Below are positions 1 to 13,500 of a stretch of 64,000 bases of DNA, one piece after another. The stretch covers positions 22,807,395 through 22,871,394 of the forward strand of contig NC_135250.1 in NCBI RefSeq assembly GCF_964204865.1, in the 5' to 3' direction. The position numbers and the translations under genes are program-made. This DNA is from Styela clava. Its lineage: Eukaryota > Chordata > Ascidiacea > Stolidobranchia > Styelidae. Each line of letters opens with the position of its first letter. Position 1 is the stretch's first letter. The notes under the pieces are model-generated. The model was not told the origin of the DNA. It ran no database searches and saw only the letters and a list, made by a program, of their open reading frames with translations.

Positions 1-2197
1 GGGTACAAAAAAAATATTTATTTAGTTCATCCATGGTTCAGCTGAAAATCGATTTTTTTTTTGTAAACCATAATGCGATTTCAGATATAAAATATATATA
101 TATATATATACAGACGGCTAAGTCATCATGCCGCTGTGAAAGGTCATCCGAAAAATACAACAAAATATATAACGAATACCAAGGATATTCAATTCTTTAC
201 TTGATTGTGCATAAATTTATGAAATGTTTCTAAATTCCCAGTGCGAATGGAGGCGGAAAAAGAACCGCGGACAATTTCATACTTTGAGGCCGTCCAGGAG
301 TAATTTGAGCAAAACGGCTTTGGTGAATCACCATGCAAAACAAAATGCTGAATTATGCATATGAATCTAAAATACTGTGTTCCATAATTAGACAGCAAAC
401 ATACATATTGAGTTAATCTTATCTTGGGATCATTGTAACAAAACACTAAAGGTTACACCGTATACATTATGAATAAGCAACAAGTAAACTTTCAAATTGA
501 ATTACCCCTGTCCTGATTGGATGCGCAACTTTCAAAACAACAATTTTCCTATTCGGACTAGAAAATAGCAATTGTTGAGCCGGTCTTAGGTGCTTCTACC
601 TCACACATATGAGTAGTGGTCGCTACTACCTCAAGAGTGTTGCCTGCCTAAATCTTTACAGTTGTTTACAGCGTGAAAAATTACCTAAACGTTTGAACAT
701 GGAGAATTAGGGTATTGAAAACTAGCTACGTGTGTCGTGGAAATAAAAAAATTGAATAAAAAATGCAATATGCAAAATTTGATGTTTATCAGTGGATTTT
801 TGTGGCATAATTTAAATTTTGTTGACTTAAATGCAACGTACAACGTTCAATAATAAATTTATTAATTTTTATATGAAAAGAAGACTTTTCATGGGCTAAT
901 CTTGACTTTCATTCAAAAACAATTCGTTATAATTTCAATGTAAGTTCGGTTTGGAAGACAAGGAGATTATGGATAGCCTAAAACCATAACCGAAATCATT
1001 TACTCGTGTTTCGAATTCCACAATTTTATTTACAAATTTTTAATTTTCATTATTCGATTTTTGTGACAAATTTTATTCGATTTCAATTGTGTCTTAACGT
1101 AGACAGCTGAAATGAATTGTCTCAGCTCATTTTAAAGATAAAATTAAGCTGATACATTTTAAATTTCGTTTGAATAATTTATGTATTTGAAGGCGACTTG
1201 TCGTATTTTAGGAAGAATCTAGACAATAAAAATAGGTAAATTGAATCGTAAATTGAAGTAATTGTCATCATTCGTCTGGTTGAAATCGAATCCAAACAAT
1301 ACGCATATTTACCAAGAAACGGGAGTGTAATTTTACTGAAACTTCGCACTTTTTTAAAGCAAACAAAAACATATTTTTTAAAATTTTTGTGTTACGAAAT
1401 TTAAACACGCAGAATTAATAAATATGAATACATTAAAACGTTAATCAATGTAAATACAGCCCTGGTATGACGCCACGAAATAAGTTTCGTAAAATTAATT
1501 ACATTAAATATCTTTCAAGCTATAACAGAATTCAGTGTGATGTAATCGACAAATTCAGATTTCTTGTTCCAAACTATTTTATCCAATATAAATTGATTTT
1601 TGTATCCACATCCCATTGTAGAAAAGTTTCTATAATTGATAACCCAATTTCCAACGAATTGCGAAATGAACTACTTACATATACTGGAAGCTAATTCCAT
1701 TTAGTAGCGGCGGCATAATGTCAATATGTGAGACTGTTTGGCAAAGTTGTCAGTGATGACATAATCGAGTCATGAACTTTAAAATAACAAAATTTCCAAA
1801 CTTGTTCTGATTTGAAGTTTGGACAAGAAAATATGGCTTGCAATCGATCGTTACATCAGTGTTTTGCGCTTTTTGCAGCCGGGGGTGAGGGGGGGGGGTC
1901 TATTACTATTACGTGACAATACTACGAGACGCATCATTAATTTTAGAAAAATGGTTACCCCGCTGTCGAGTCGCTGAATCTTCGGATAACATAATATGTA
2001 AATCAATTGGTACGAAATACGTGACACAATTTCCTCCCTTTTGGGTATAATCAAAAGTGCATATGGAAGTCACATTTAGTCCTCCCACTAATTGTCTCTG
2101 TCAGAATATTCCGCAAATGCACTCTCCATACTAAATTTGAAGTTTTCTTTCTCTCCTTCATAAAAAATCCTATACTGCATTTTCTTTTTATTTCAAG
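1..2197. other. Upstream region with no recognisable gene
   Basis: AT-rich sequence with only short open frames that resemble nothing known. I searched the plus strand for further LDLa exons (Cys-Asp-Gly followed by an acidic Ser-Asp-Glu pattern) that would extend the receptor gene to the right and found none. The start codon and signal peptide of that gene must therefore lie here in unrecognised small exons or left of the window. A short AT dinucleotide run lies near 94-110 and a G-rich run near 1880-1900. Confidence 0.5.
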
Positions 2198-5100
2198 TTT
2201 TGTGTGTGCAAACCTTTGGACCTTAAACTCCACTAGGCAACGTACAGAAACTAAGACACGAAAACACCATCGTCATAATAATGTGCGGCGAAGGTGTCGT
2301 CTCCCACTGGAATATGTTTGTGATGGAATCAATCATTGTGGGGATCATGTTGATGAATGCCATCCACGATGTGGAGAGGAATCCCATTTCTCATGCGATA
2401 ATAACAGGTGAAATGTTACGTTATTAAAAATAAATTAATGAGCAGATTAATAAATAACAGATCGGCCATCGTGAAAGCGCAATATTCGTCAAGTAAACTA
2501 TAAATTTTCCTGGTCCGTGTTCACATTAAGCTATAGGAGGTATAAGGATTTTATTTAAATTGAAGGCGAAATTTTTTACTATATTGTCCTAACAGTATTG
2601 ACGTGGCATATTATAAATTTTGGATACGAATCCCACACCACAGTAAGGGTGTGATAATTTGGGTCGTTTAAGCAGAACTTCAGAAATTTTGTTTTTTAAT
2701 GAGATGTTTGAGTGACTGCTTTTCTAAAACTGTTTGAAGCTACGTTTGAAAAATACCATATGAAAATTATCCTCATTTTAGATGCATCGCAGCGAAGCAT
2801 CGGTGCGATGGTCGTGATGATTGTGGCGACGGTTCGGATGAATGCACTGATTGTCAGTCTATATTTCAGTGTGAAAATGGTAAGCCTGAGATATTGAAGT
2901 TATTGACTTAATCCCGTCATGTAGAAGAAATTTTATAACGAGTACTGTATAAGGCAATAATAATATCGTTTCGTGAATAAGAGAGCAGTGCTAATTATAT
3001 GGACACGAAGGTATAATAACAACCAAAATTTCAGCCCAATCTGGAATGAATTGTATCGGTTGGTATATGAATGTGTCCACCAGAGCCATATAATGGTAAT
3101 TATAGATTTAGGATGCAATATCGGGACCCGCAGGAAAAAGCGGTGATGGACTTCTAGCGGGTTCTCCATTATTACGTGCTTAACATTTGAAATCGTTTGG
3201 TCCTTTAGTTGAATGGAAGATATATTATTCCTCAACATCACGTTTTGCAAAACGATCAACTGGTCCACTCCGTGGTCAATAACAGACGTTTAAATTATAT
3301 TCAGTAATTGAATCATGTTCTTGTTAATCCAAATATCATACATTATTCAGTTATAGTAAAATGTAACATGATAAAATCTGCTGACAACGTGGAACATTTC
3401 ATTCCCACAATTTCTATTTTGATATTTGAGCAGTTTTACCTTTTAGACTAATTGCATCGTGGTTTAATATTGTTTCACTGTCGTACTTTGTAATTAAAGT
3501 GAGTAACCGAAAATTAACTGGCATCGATATATTGTTATAGAGTTATATGATTTGTTTCATATCAGGTTGAATATTCGGTACCGACATTATCAAGTCCCTA
3601 GGGCTGCCATGATACTCAATACACGACATAATAAGAAATAGGCCAATAACTAGATAAAGGTCAGCTCAACTTAACCCCAAATTCATTGGACACGAGGTCG
3701 ATCTAAAGATCGGTTTGGTATTAAGTTGTTGTTTTTAGTATTCTTCTTTTTCTTGTTGTTGTGAAAAAATCACTTTTTTTATCAAATAGACCAATTGCTT
3801 TCAAATTTTCAGTGTTTAAAGATTGCTGTTGTCGCTACAAGTCCATTAGTTTTATATACTTTTCAAAACGTTTTCTGGGCTTCATGGGATTCGTTGGCTT
3901 TTGTGTCTTCGTCTTGGCTTTTGTGTCCATATATTTGAGCATTGATATCTTGTTACTAAATTTTTTCATGTCAACTTTTCAAGGAGCGTGTATCCCACAA
4001 GCTAGTTTCTGTGATGGGAAGATTGATTGTAAAGATGGAAGCGATGAAATGTATTCATCAAATAATTTGTCAACGTACGGTAACGGCACTCCCGTTGTAG
4101 TCTGCAACAATCTGCGAAACTTGGTTAAAATGGAATGCGTACTTCCTTCGAGGTAGGTTATCCTATGACCTATTTGATTCAATTGCACAACAAGAGGTGC
4201 ATGTCGAGGCAACTATACACGAGTTTCACACACTAGGCTTTAATGTACTTAAAACATTAGCAGTACACAAATGATAAAGCACCAACAAACATACCTCAGA
4301 TAAAAAAAATACCACAACGAAGTTGAGAATACCAAAATATGCGATACAAATTAACACAGAGCAATGCTCAAACATATGGAATTACGTTATTGCAAATACA
4401 TGTAGTATAAATTGTCGTTTATTCACCCATATTACTTCAAAAACGAAATTATCATTTCAGGTACATTTGCGATGGGTATGAACATTGTTTCTACCGAGAG
4501 GATGAATGTGTAGAGAGTTGCCCATATTCATTCAAGTGCAAAAACGGCAATTGCATTGTTAAGAGTTCACTGTGTGACGGAATGGATAACTGTGGTGATA
4601 TGTCGGACGAATGTGGCGAAGGTTGTCCAAACGTTTTCCACTGTGATAATGGTCGTTGTCTCTCACTGGACCGGTTTTGTGACGGAAACGATGATTGTGG
4701 TGACGGGACAGATGAAACTATCAAAGGTACAAATGTCAAAGATTATTTTTTTTTAAAATGTGTTATATCTTCACTTACGTATGCTGTATGTATTAATACT
4801 TAATTTTTCCACCTCACGACGAACAAAAATTTGCACGAGTAAGTATTCAAAATAGATGTGTGAGCGCATTGGTTTGAAAGGATCTGGAACAGCCTACTAA
4901 AATCAGGTAGGCCTATTCGAAAATGTCCAGACATATCCATGAATACTATACCCATATTTTGGAGTTCACAAAATTTACACTATATATATATTTCATTGTT
5001 CAGATTCAAGTCAAACTTCATCTGGCCTGTTCTGTTCAAATATCGTATCAAGTAGCACAAAAACATGTAAGCTGCCGTCAAGATACATTTGTGACGGAAA

Positions 5101-8100
5101 GGATCAATGCAAAAATCGATTAGACGAATGTCAGGACAACTGTGAACGGAGTTTCTTCTGCGACGGGGGAGAGAAATGTATATCAAGAAATAACATTTGC
5201 GATGGGTTGCCAGAATGCATGTAGGTTCATATGATATGTACTCAGTATTACTTGACCAGCATTTTTGTAGGGTTGAATGAGGGGCCATAATGTCCGTGTT
5301 TATGGTGTCTGTATATTTTTTATGTTCATATGGTATTATGCTTACCCCTTATCCGATTGTTTTGTCGGGTCTGACCACTTTGCTGACATCCGAATTTGTA
5401 TTATTAGACTCCTATCAACCATAATATGTTCTAGCGAAAATACATCTTTTGCTCTCTTATTGGCTTTAGAGTCGGAAGTTTTTTGGATATGTCTGCTGCT
5501 TCTAAACTTCCAAAATTTATTTTGCTATTCCAAGTGTCGAGTTGCTGTTTTAAATAAATAACCAATCCAGAATCCTGTGTCGTCTTATCTAACAAACACA
5601 GTAGCAAAACTTTGACACAATGTTGTCCCACTATTTTAGAGATGCAACTGATGAATTGAAGACAACAAATCTACCTGCGATTCGCGGATTCAAATGTCGC
5701 GTTAGTAGACTTGGTGAAAGCCGACAATGTGTTCTTCCTCAGGTAACTGTGATAATGGTTTCTGCCTAAAAAACTATTTAAAATTAAATACCGGCTTGAA
5801 ATAATTATGATGTTCTGACTCGATGTTTTTAGGAATTTGTCAATGATGACATTAGTGATTGTGAAAATGATGTTGATATCTGTGTCGGATATAAGATTGG
5901 CAATTTTTCTTTATTACACCACAATGAATCCAATTGCGTCAAATGCTTGAGTTCCAGCGTCATTATTGCAAAAAGGTTTGAATATTATATTTCTCCTGTT
6001 TTTTCTATCAATGTGCTTAGGATAAATTCTATCATTATGTACACATGTTATTTATGATTAAATTAGGCAGAAGAAATTGGGGACGAAATGGGAATTGATG
6101 GGAAAACTCATGCTGCACACACGATTTCTTAGACACGACAAATTTAGATATCGACTCACTATATCAAATGGATACAGTTGAGTTGCAGTTGTTCTGTAAA
6201 CAAAATTGAAAATTTTCTTTCTCATTTCGTTACAGTCAGATTTGTGATGGTGCTTTCGACTGTCCAGATTTATCAGATGAATGTCTTTGTCAAGATGTAA
6301 AGGCATCATTGGTGTGTGAAAAAACTTGTTTTGGAAAAGTTGAAAAGTGTATGTGCCCCATAGGCAAATTGCCATGCTTACTACCACCTGAAGACAAACA
6401 AGAAGAGCTATTTGAACTTCTGTGGAGAAGAGATCACTTGATTTCAGATCCAAATGATGTCAATTGCATAGAAATCAGCCAATTTTGTGATGGTAAAGTT
6501 CATTGCGCAAATGGGGCGGATGAAGTCGCATGTGGCCTTTCAGCAGACTGCAGTGACTTTTCCGTGCCAACAAAATCGAACGTTCGTCAAGCTACCAAGT
6601 CTTGTAGTCCAGACCATATTTGTACAAAGCACATGCTAAGAAATCCATGGACACCAAAGCACGCGGTGGCTTGTGACGACACACCAGAATGTTTCGATTT
6701 GGAAGACGAATGTGCATCAGGTTGCGCAGAACCTCTTCCTCTATATTGTAAATTTAGAAACTATGACGGATTTTTTGCTTGTCCCGAATCAGGAATACTT
6801 CCTGGTCTTAAAGTTTGTGACGGAGTGGGAGATTGTGATCAAAGTAAACAAGACGAAAAGGCATGTCCGGGTAGATTCTACTGCCATTCAGGGGATGTGA
6901 TAAGTGTACCTGATACACGTAAATGCGATTTCAAAATTGATTGTAAAGATGCATCTGACGAACTCAATTGTACAAAATCGCACTTTTACTGTGAGGGAGG
7001 AGATCCAATTTTCGTACCATTACGGAGGAAATTCGATGGAAAAGATGATTGTGCAGACGGAAGCGATGAATGTCCCGCAGATTCTTTCGAAGACTCGATG
7101 TTTTCTTCGCTTGAGCATCTCATTGACAATGTATTTTTGAATATCATGGTTTGGGTAATGGGAGTATTGTCAGTTGTTGGAAATACATCGGTTCTCATTT
7201 TTACATTGAGGTCAACAGTATTTCAAAAGCAAAAACTCACAAACGTAGCAGTGATTTACAATTTTTTGGTATTCAACTTGGCATTAGCAGATATGATAAT
7301 GGGAAGTTTTCTTCTTGCTTTGGGTGCAAAAAACGAAATGGTATCTGGAACATATTGTCGCGAAGACAAACATTGGCGTTCCGGGAGTACTTGCACCGCT
7401 CTTGGTATGATGGCCACGATTTCAAGTGAAACTTCAATTGCCATGCTGGCTATATTATCGTCTTATCGACTTTGCTGCGTGGTAAGGCCAATCCAAAGCA
7501 GAGATTTTCGTTTGGGAACAGCTGTATTGATAGCAGGATCTGTTTGGTTTATCGCAATCCTTGTTGCAACTATTCCCATAATTCCATATTTTGCTAACTA
7601 CTTTGTAAACAAGGTTTGGCTCTCTCCGAATCCATACTTTGTTTCTGATGTGGTCAACAAAAGTACAATGAAGACATTTATTCAAATACTTGATTCTTAC
7701 TCACCCAACTATACAAATAACATCACTTATGCCAGTTTCGAATGGAGTAGGGTTGATGAGAGTTTAAGTCAGTTAGACCCGTCTTACAAGACTTTGGGTT
7801 TCTTTGGCTATTACAGCACGCACGCTGTCTGTTTGCCCAAGATATTCGTAACTCACGGCGAACCGGCTTGGGAATATTCGTTCGTCCTTACTACAGTAAA
7901 CTTCCTGACTTTTATTTACATCGTTGTGGCCTACATGATGATGTGGCGTCCTGGACCAATGAATAAAACAAGTTCAGTAACGTCGAGATCGGGTAAAGCG
8001 ACGAGAAACATGCAGAAGCGCATCGCCGTTCTCGTAGCATCAGACTTTGCTTGTTGGGTTCCGACATGCATGATTGGATTTCTCTGCCTTGCCGGAGTAG

Positions 8101-8384
8101 ATGTTTCAGATACTGTGTACGCCCTTGCGGCTATCATACTTCTACCGATTAACAGTGCGTTAAATCCTATTTTATACTCGAACGCACTTCAAGGTGTTTG
8201 GAGAACAATTTCTAGAGTCGTTGGTTGTTGTAAAACGAATTTAATGAAAAGATATTCTATGTTTTCCAAAGACCGTCTTCACCGATCACCACCGTCGACT
8301 CCTGAAGCAGACAGTCTGCAACATGCCGTAGAAAAAACGGAAGACGTTGAGGACATAGAACTGATGGACAATACGCAATTATAA
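2198..8384 (+). CDS. GPCR with about 15 LDLa repeats (5' partial)
   Basis: Orphan-type rhodopsin-family receptor whose extracellular part is a string of LDL-receptor class A modules. Exons: 2198-2407, 2782-2879, 3984-4152, 4461-4726, 5004-5220, 5640-5742, 5833-5975, 6236-8384; every GT-AG junction keeps phase. LDLa cores such as [14 protein letters not shown] and [14 protein letters not shown] recur about 15 times, several degenerate in the later exons. The seven-helix domain is uninterrupted in the last exon (about 7137-8190). It has GN in TM1, LALAD in TM2, CWVP in TM6 and NPILY in TM7, with a Cys pair (STCTAL and AVCLP) for the TM3-ECL2 disulfide. The E/DRY position reads YRL (7464-7472), keeping the Arg only. 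ECL2 is long, about 95 residues with N-glycosylation sites. No leucine-rich repeats were found, unlike RXFP1/2 and Lymnaea GRL101, which combine LDLa with LRRs. The ligand is unknown and the 5' end is missing. Confidence 0.92.
3688..3953 (+). mobile_element. Old copy of the GGACACG(GTT)n repeat family
   Basis: Begins GGACACGAGG and ends in GTGTCCATATATTTGAGCAT followed by TCTTGTT. It shares the order of blocks seen in the copies at 52.4-54.3 kb: terminal GGACACG, a GATCG motif, GTTGTTGTT, CCAATTGCTTT, AAATTTTCAGTG and the GTGTCCATATATTTGAGC end. It is clearly more diverged than those copies. It lies in a receptor intron and stops about 30 bases before the acceptor of the exon at 3984. Confidence 0.7.
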
Positions 8385-8477
8385 GAAGGGGCTTGTGTTG
8401 TATCATTTTCCATTTCAATGTATGAGTATTGAGTTTTGAATCTTCTTCCAACTTTTTTTGCGATAAAATTATAACGA

Positions 8478-8483
8478 AATAAA
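8478..8483 (+). promoter_or_regulatory. Polyadenylation signal of the LDLa receptor gene
   Basis: AATAAA lies 94 bases after the receptor stop codon in AT-rich sequence. The position is usual for a short animal 3' UTR. Cleavage site not determined. Confidence 0.6.
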
Positions 8484-8971
8484 TGAAATTCGTACAGAAT
8501 TTTGCTGTGGCTCTCCCCAAGAAAACTGACATAATATAACACAGTCATGATATTGTATGATTAGAATTTGTAGATGAATTCGTAAAGAATCAAGTTATTT
8601 CCTGACCGTATGGCTTTTGTTGAGTTGTTTATCATGTCCTTAGAAAATATGCGAGCGCATGAAATCTTTCAAAATGGAAGACAAAATTTTCGATACACAA
8701 GGAAACCGTAATGGTTCGCTGTTTATTTAACTTGTCCAGTTATTCGATATTTTGGGTATGAAATCCACGTTTTAAAATGTATCTTAATATGAGATTGAGA
8801 TGATATATCAAGAAAAGCCGAATACAACATTGTTGATCTGCACATGGGGACATAATTTAAGATAACATTGTCTGAGCACAGAAAAACAGAGTCAGTAATT
8901 TGAAAAAATATCGTTATTTTCATAAATATCACCGCGCAAGGTCTACGGATAACATATATGGGTGATATGAC

Positions 8972-9457
8972 CAGTGGTGGAATTCAAATTTTTTGTCAGC
9001 CGGTTCCATCACAAAAGTCATATTTTTTAGCAAATAAACTGCTTATTTTTAATTACTTCCTAATTAACATTTCAAAATAATGATTAAGTAGGCCTAAGCA
9101 TCATTATGTCAAACTTAGCATCGAAATTTTTGATGATGTTGAGAATTGTCTATATTACTGTATATACCTCCTCAATCCCATCACTGCTAACAGCCACACT
9201 GAAAAGCAGCAGTCGTCTCATGAGTCATGACTAGTACATACGCAACAATTCAATTTTAAGACAAACAATCACAAATGGAAAATTACTACAATTATGAAAA
9301 TTAACACAGTGTATAACTGTCACGTGCGAACTTGATCTCAAAAATCGACTTGTCAGTTATGATGCAAAAATCCATTGACAGTGTAATGCTAACCGGTTCG
9401 ATGACCTCATAAAATTCCCTGAGACGGTTCTATAGAACCAGCTGAATCCCACCACTG
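8972..9457. mobile_element. hAT-type MITE, 486 bp, exact TSD
   Basis: Ends are CAGTGGTGGAATTCA and GCTGAATCCCACCACTG, imperfect inverted repeats. It is flanked on both sides by the same 8 bases, GATATGAC (8964-8971 and 9458-9465), the target-duplication length of hAT transposons. It carries no open frame of note, so it is non-autonomous. The intact duplication points to a fairly recent insertion. Confidence 0.9.
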
Positions 9458-10546
9458 GATATGACAGAACGAAACTTTTCAAAACTTAATGCAGTATCAT
9501 TTAAGGAAATTTAGGGCAGTTAATGGAACGGTCTGGCTCCAGTTATTTTGATAACTCGCGAATAAGTTGCCGTCATCATCTAATTATGATGACACTGTAG
9601 AACTCTGCACTTTCAAGTGACATCGACATCGTGACATATTTGCCATTGGTTGCCAAAGCAGTATACGCTAAATACCACGCAAAATCTACAAATATATCAC
9701 GGTTATTTGATGGGCTAAAATAAGCTGAAGTGAACATTCATTTTTATATAATATTCAGACTTTTAAGTAACAATAAGGCGATTATATAAAATGAGCATGC
9801 TCTTCTAAATTACTCATTTCCTGTAGTAGTCACAAATTTAATAATTTTCTTACATCCGCGCATCTTTAGGTCGTGTCAAAGCAATCAAATTATTACACGC
9901 AAAGAATGTGCACTTTGTCAAGTACAAGGTACAAGTAAGAAGGCACAAATCTTTCTGGTCTGTGCGTTCACACTGTGATTCGGGCGAGTCGCGACTCAGT
10001 GAGAAATAATCGGCTTGAGATTTTGACCTATGGCACCCGATTCCGTTTTACGTAAAGAATTGTTTTTGATTAGATAGTAGATAAATTCGAGCAAATATTG
10101 TTAATATTGATCTGTGCTATTTATCAGAGAAGATTGAGAGAGAAAGGAATGGGGAAAGATAGGAGAATTTATTCACATCGAACTACAATACTTTCATTAG
10201 CTTCAACTTCTAAAAATGTTGTAGCCCACTTCCGAAGAATAGGAAAAGTAAACATGAGGGGACAATGTAATTGCTGCCCTACATAGATCCGTAGGACATC
10301 TGCAATATATATATCTTACGATAATAGGATAAGTTCCATGAAAAGAAACTATGATGTGAATTCAGCAAAAAAGGAACGCCGAGCAGTTTCAAAAAGAATG
10401 CAAAAAATCTAAGCAAGAAGATTAAGTGAAATTAAATTTACTCAATGAATTATTCGCTTTTAGAATTTTCATATTTTATTGTATTGTTTTCATATCGATT
10501 ATGAATTAGGGTTATGTTAGGTTACCTAATATTCTAACAAGTTAAA

Positions 10547-13500
10547 ATGAACAATAAAATAAATCATCGGTTAATAGCAACCTATTTGTGTCTGTTTGCG
10601 ACTGGAGTACACGGATATAATATTGAAACCCGTGCTGTGAATATTATAACACCACGAGATGTTCAAAACAATAGTTGGTTTGGATATTCAATGTTGCTCC
10701 AACCCGAAAGGTGAGTTTTAGATAAAATTCCATCGCATGTACGTTATGGTATAAGTCTACTCAAATGCTTGATAACAATTAAGACATCATTTTTTGTCGA
10801 TAAATTTTCGATGAAAGTTTTGCTCACTGCAGTTAAAATTTCTATATTTTTCCAATAAACATATTTTGCCGACGATCTGTTTAATAGTTTCAGTTCAGTA
10901 AAGCCCTCAGAACACCAAACCCGCTGTCTAATGCCAAAAGTCTTTTACAAATGAGGTAATTCAAATCGGGATAAGGACGGTATACCCCAATTGATAATTT
11001 TTTTATAATTATCTTCCGTCTGCTAAACGGTGATAAATTATTATATGGTGAAACGTAAGCTCCAAAGGATGGTGCTCCAGAAGTGTGTGTACCAATATGA
11101 AGGTAACTAATTTTGTTTGCCTACTTTACATCAAGTTGTGTGAAGGGATTGAATACTATGGGCAAGGAGAATATTCACTTGGCTAACACAGACAGTCCCC
11201 GAACTCGTAATAGAACTAAAATAAGAAAAATCGGAATAAAATTATTGCTTAACCCTAACCTGGTACACACACTACGGGAGTAAACAAATGATTTGTATTT
11301 TCACAAACTAATATAAAAGAATTATTTTGATTTGCAGCAACGGTAAACTAAGCATTTATGCAAGCTCTCCTTTATACAAGAAAAACTTTACAACGACTGC
11401 TTCCAACGGAGCCATACATAAATGTTTCAACGACGAAAAGTCAAAAGATTCATTTTCTTGCGAAAAAATGGATTTAGGTATGTATTGTGGTAATTTAGGT
11501 TTAAGAATATAATGGAAAAAAAAAGATTTTAATAGCTAATAATATTCTTTGATACGTCAGACGACACTTCATCTTTTGGGATGTCAATGGTTCAGACCAA
11601 AGATAATAAACTAGTGGTGAGAAATGTTTCATTTATATACATAAATTAGGAATTTAGTCACTTTAGTGTTGAAGCAATATACATTTGGCCCAGCATAGGT
11701 TATCAATTATTGATACCTATTAAGTATTAACCTATACTACTTTTAGGACATTATATATGAATTACTCACAGCAGTTAAAATGTTTGAACTGCGCATTTCT
11801 GAATAATTTATCTGATTCAAATATATGGTTAAACCTGCAATTGCGCCAAACTACGCATGTCTATAGTGTATGTTCATCAGTATATCAACTTCAAAAGGTC
11901 AAAAAGAAGCTTAAAAACATATCTATCGATATCTGTGCAAATCAAGTAATTGTTGCATACGTTTTCGCGAGCTAATGCTTCTCTGATTACAAATAGTATA
12001 TCTCGCCGGCTATTTTACATTTACCCAGGTTTGTGGCCCCCAGTGGGAATATCAATGCAGAAATGCACATATACCTAAACGTATGGTCGGATCATGTTAC
12101 GTGTTGAATTCTTCTGATGTATCTAACGCTGTTCCAGAAAAACTGCCTTCTCCGTGTGTCACAGGTAAGAAATCGACTTGTCATCAATTTTTTAGAATTA
12201 ACTAGCTTACGTTAAGGAAAGATAAAACTTTGCTGCATAGTTGGTCGCATGTCTTTTCGAATCACGTTTTCCCTTCTTGATGGGATTCATAGGATTATGT
12301 CTCGTTAATGTAGCTTACGTGGTGGTATGCATACATTTTCTGAAATGAACCTAATGTTAGTGAGTTCGATACAAAACAAAACATGTTTTTAGAATTTGAA
12401 TCCCAGCACTGAACATAGTTAACAACACACCATACGTTATTTTAGATTGTCCTGGAGGTTTGGATATTGTATTCCTCGTAGATAGTTCTGGGAGTGTCAC
12501 TGAAGAAAATTTTAATCAAACGAAGGATTGGTTGGTCGCCATTATGGAAGGATTCAGGTTTGTCTTCGATGGTCTAATTGACGAGTTTCATTCAAACGCA
12601 TCATCGTAAATAACTATTTCGAGGGCGCTCCAGAAGAGTGTTTATCAATATGGAGGTAACTAATTTCGTTCGCCTACTTTACATTAAATTGTATAAGGGA
12701 CTGAAACCTATGGGCAAGGAGTATATTCACTTGGCTAACACAGACAGTCTCCGAACTCGTAATAGGTAGGCTACTCGTAACTAAAATAATGAAAATCGGA
12801 ATAATATTATGGCCTAACCCTAACCGGGTACACGCGCTACGGTAGTACCGTATTGAGCAGTATAAACTTTTCTAGGGAAGGAATGAAACACGGAGAAGTT
12901 AATGTCGGTGTTATACAATATAGTGGTACTACGGATAGTCTGCTATGCGAAACAGGGGTCTTAAGGAGATTGATTTCAGTAAGTAAACACGACACAAGGA
13001 ATAATATTACATTACTCTCTGTATTCAACCCGTTTAAGCAGTTAATATAATGGCACTTGTTGAAATATTTGAAATGACGTGTCTGTTCTTGAATATTGAC
13101 TTTATTTCAGAATAATTTTATTTAATATATATATTATATTTGATAATATTATGTCAAATAAGAATTGTAAACCAATTTTTTTGTTTATGTTTGGAAATTA
13201 TGTTTTTCATTAGTTTCATTTCATTCAGTTGAACAATGGAAAACTGGCTCATGCGCAACAAATCTTGGTGTATTCTTTCGCTTTGAGATTTTATGAGTGA
13301 ATTTCTACTTTTATTCAGATTGAATTACCGCTGGGTAGCTATGATTTAGAAGCAGCTCGTGCCAAAGTTATGGAATCAACTCGTTTGAGGAAGTGTACTC
13401 TCACAGGAGACGCTATCAATGCTACTGTAGATGAATTTCTACTTCACGGAAGGAAAGAAAATGCTGCTGTCATGATCGTCATTACGGACGGTCGATCTTC

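Larger units (their letters stand above)
8385..10546. other. Intergenic region between receptor and integrin genes
   Basis: About 2.1 kb between two plus-strand genes. It holds the receptor 3' UTR, a complete 486-bp hAT-type element (8972-9457) and otherwise unassigned AT-rich sequence that must contain the integrin promoter. A 62-codon open frame at 10098-10286 has no recognisable domain and is not called. Confidence 0.6.

Noticed and set aside
10098..10286. Small open frame upstream of the integrin
   Set aside because: Starts within AT-rich sequence, has no domain or signal peptide pattern and no neighbouring exon; probably chance.
11250..11270. Telomere-like AACCCTAACC words
   Set aside because: Only one or two units, inside a MITE copy; no tandem array.
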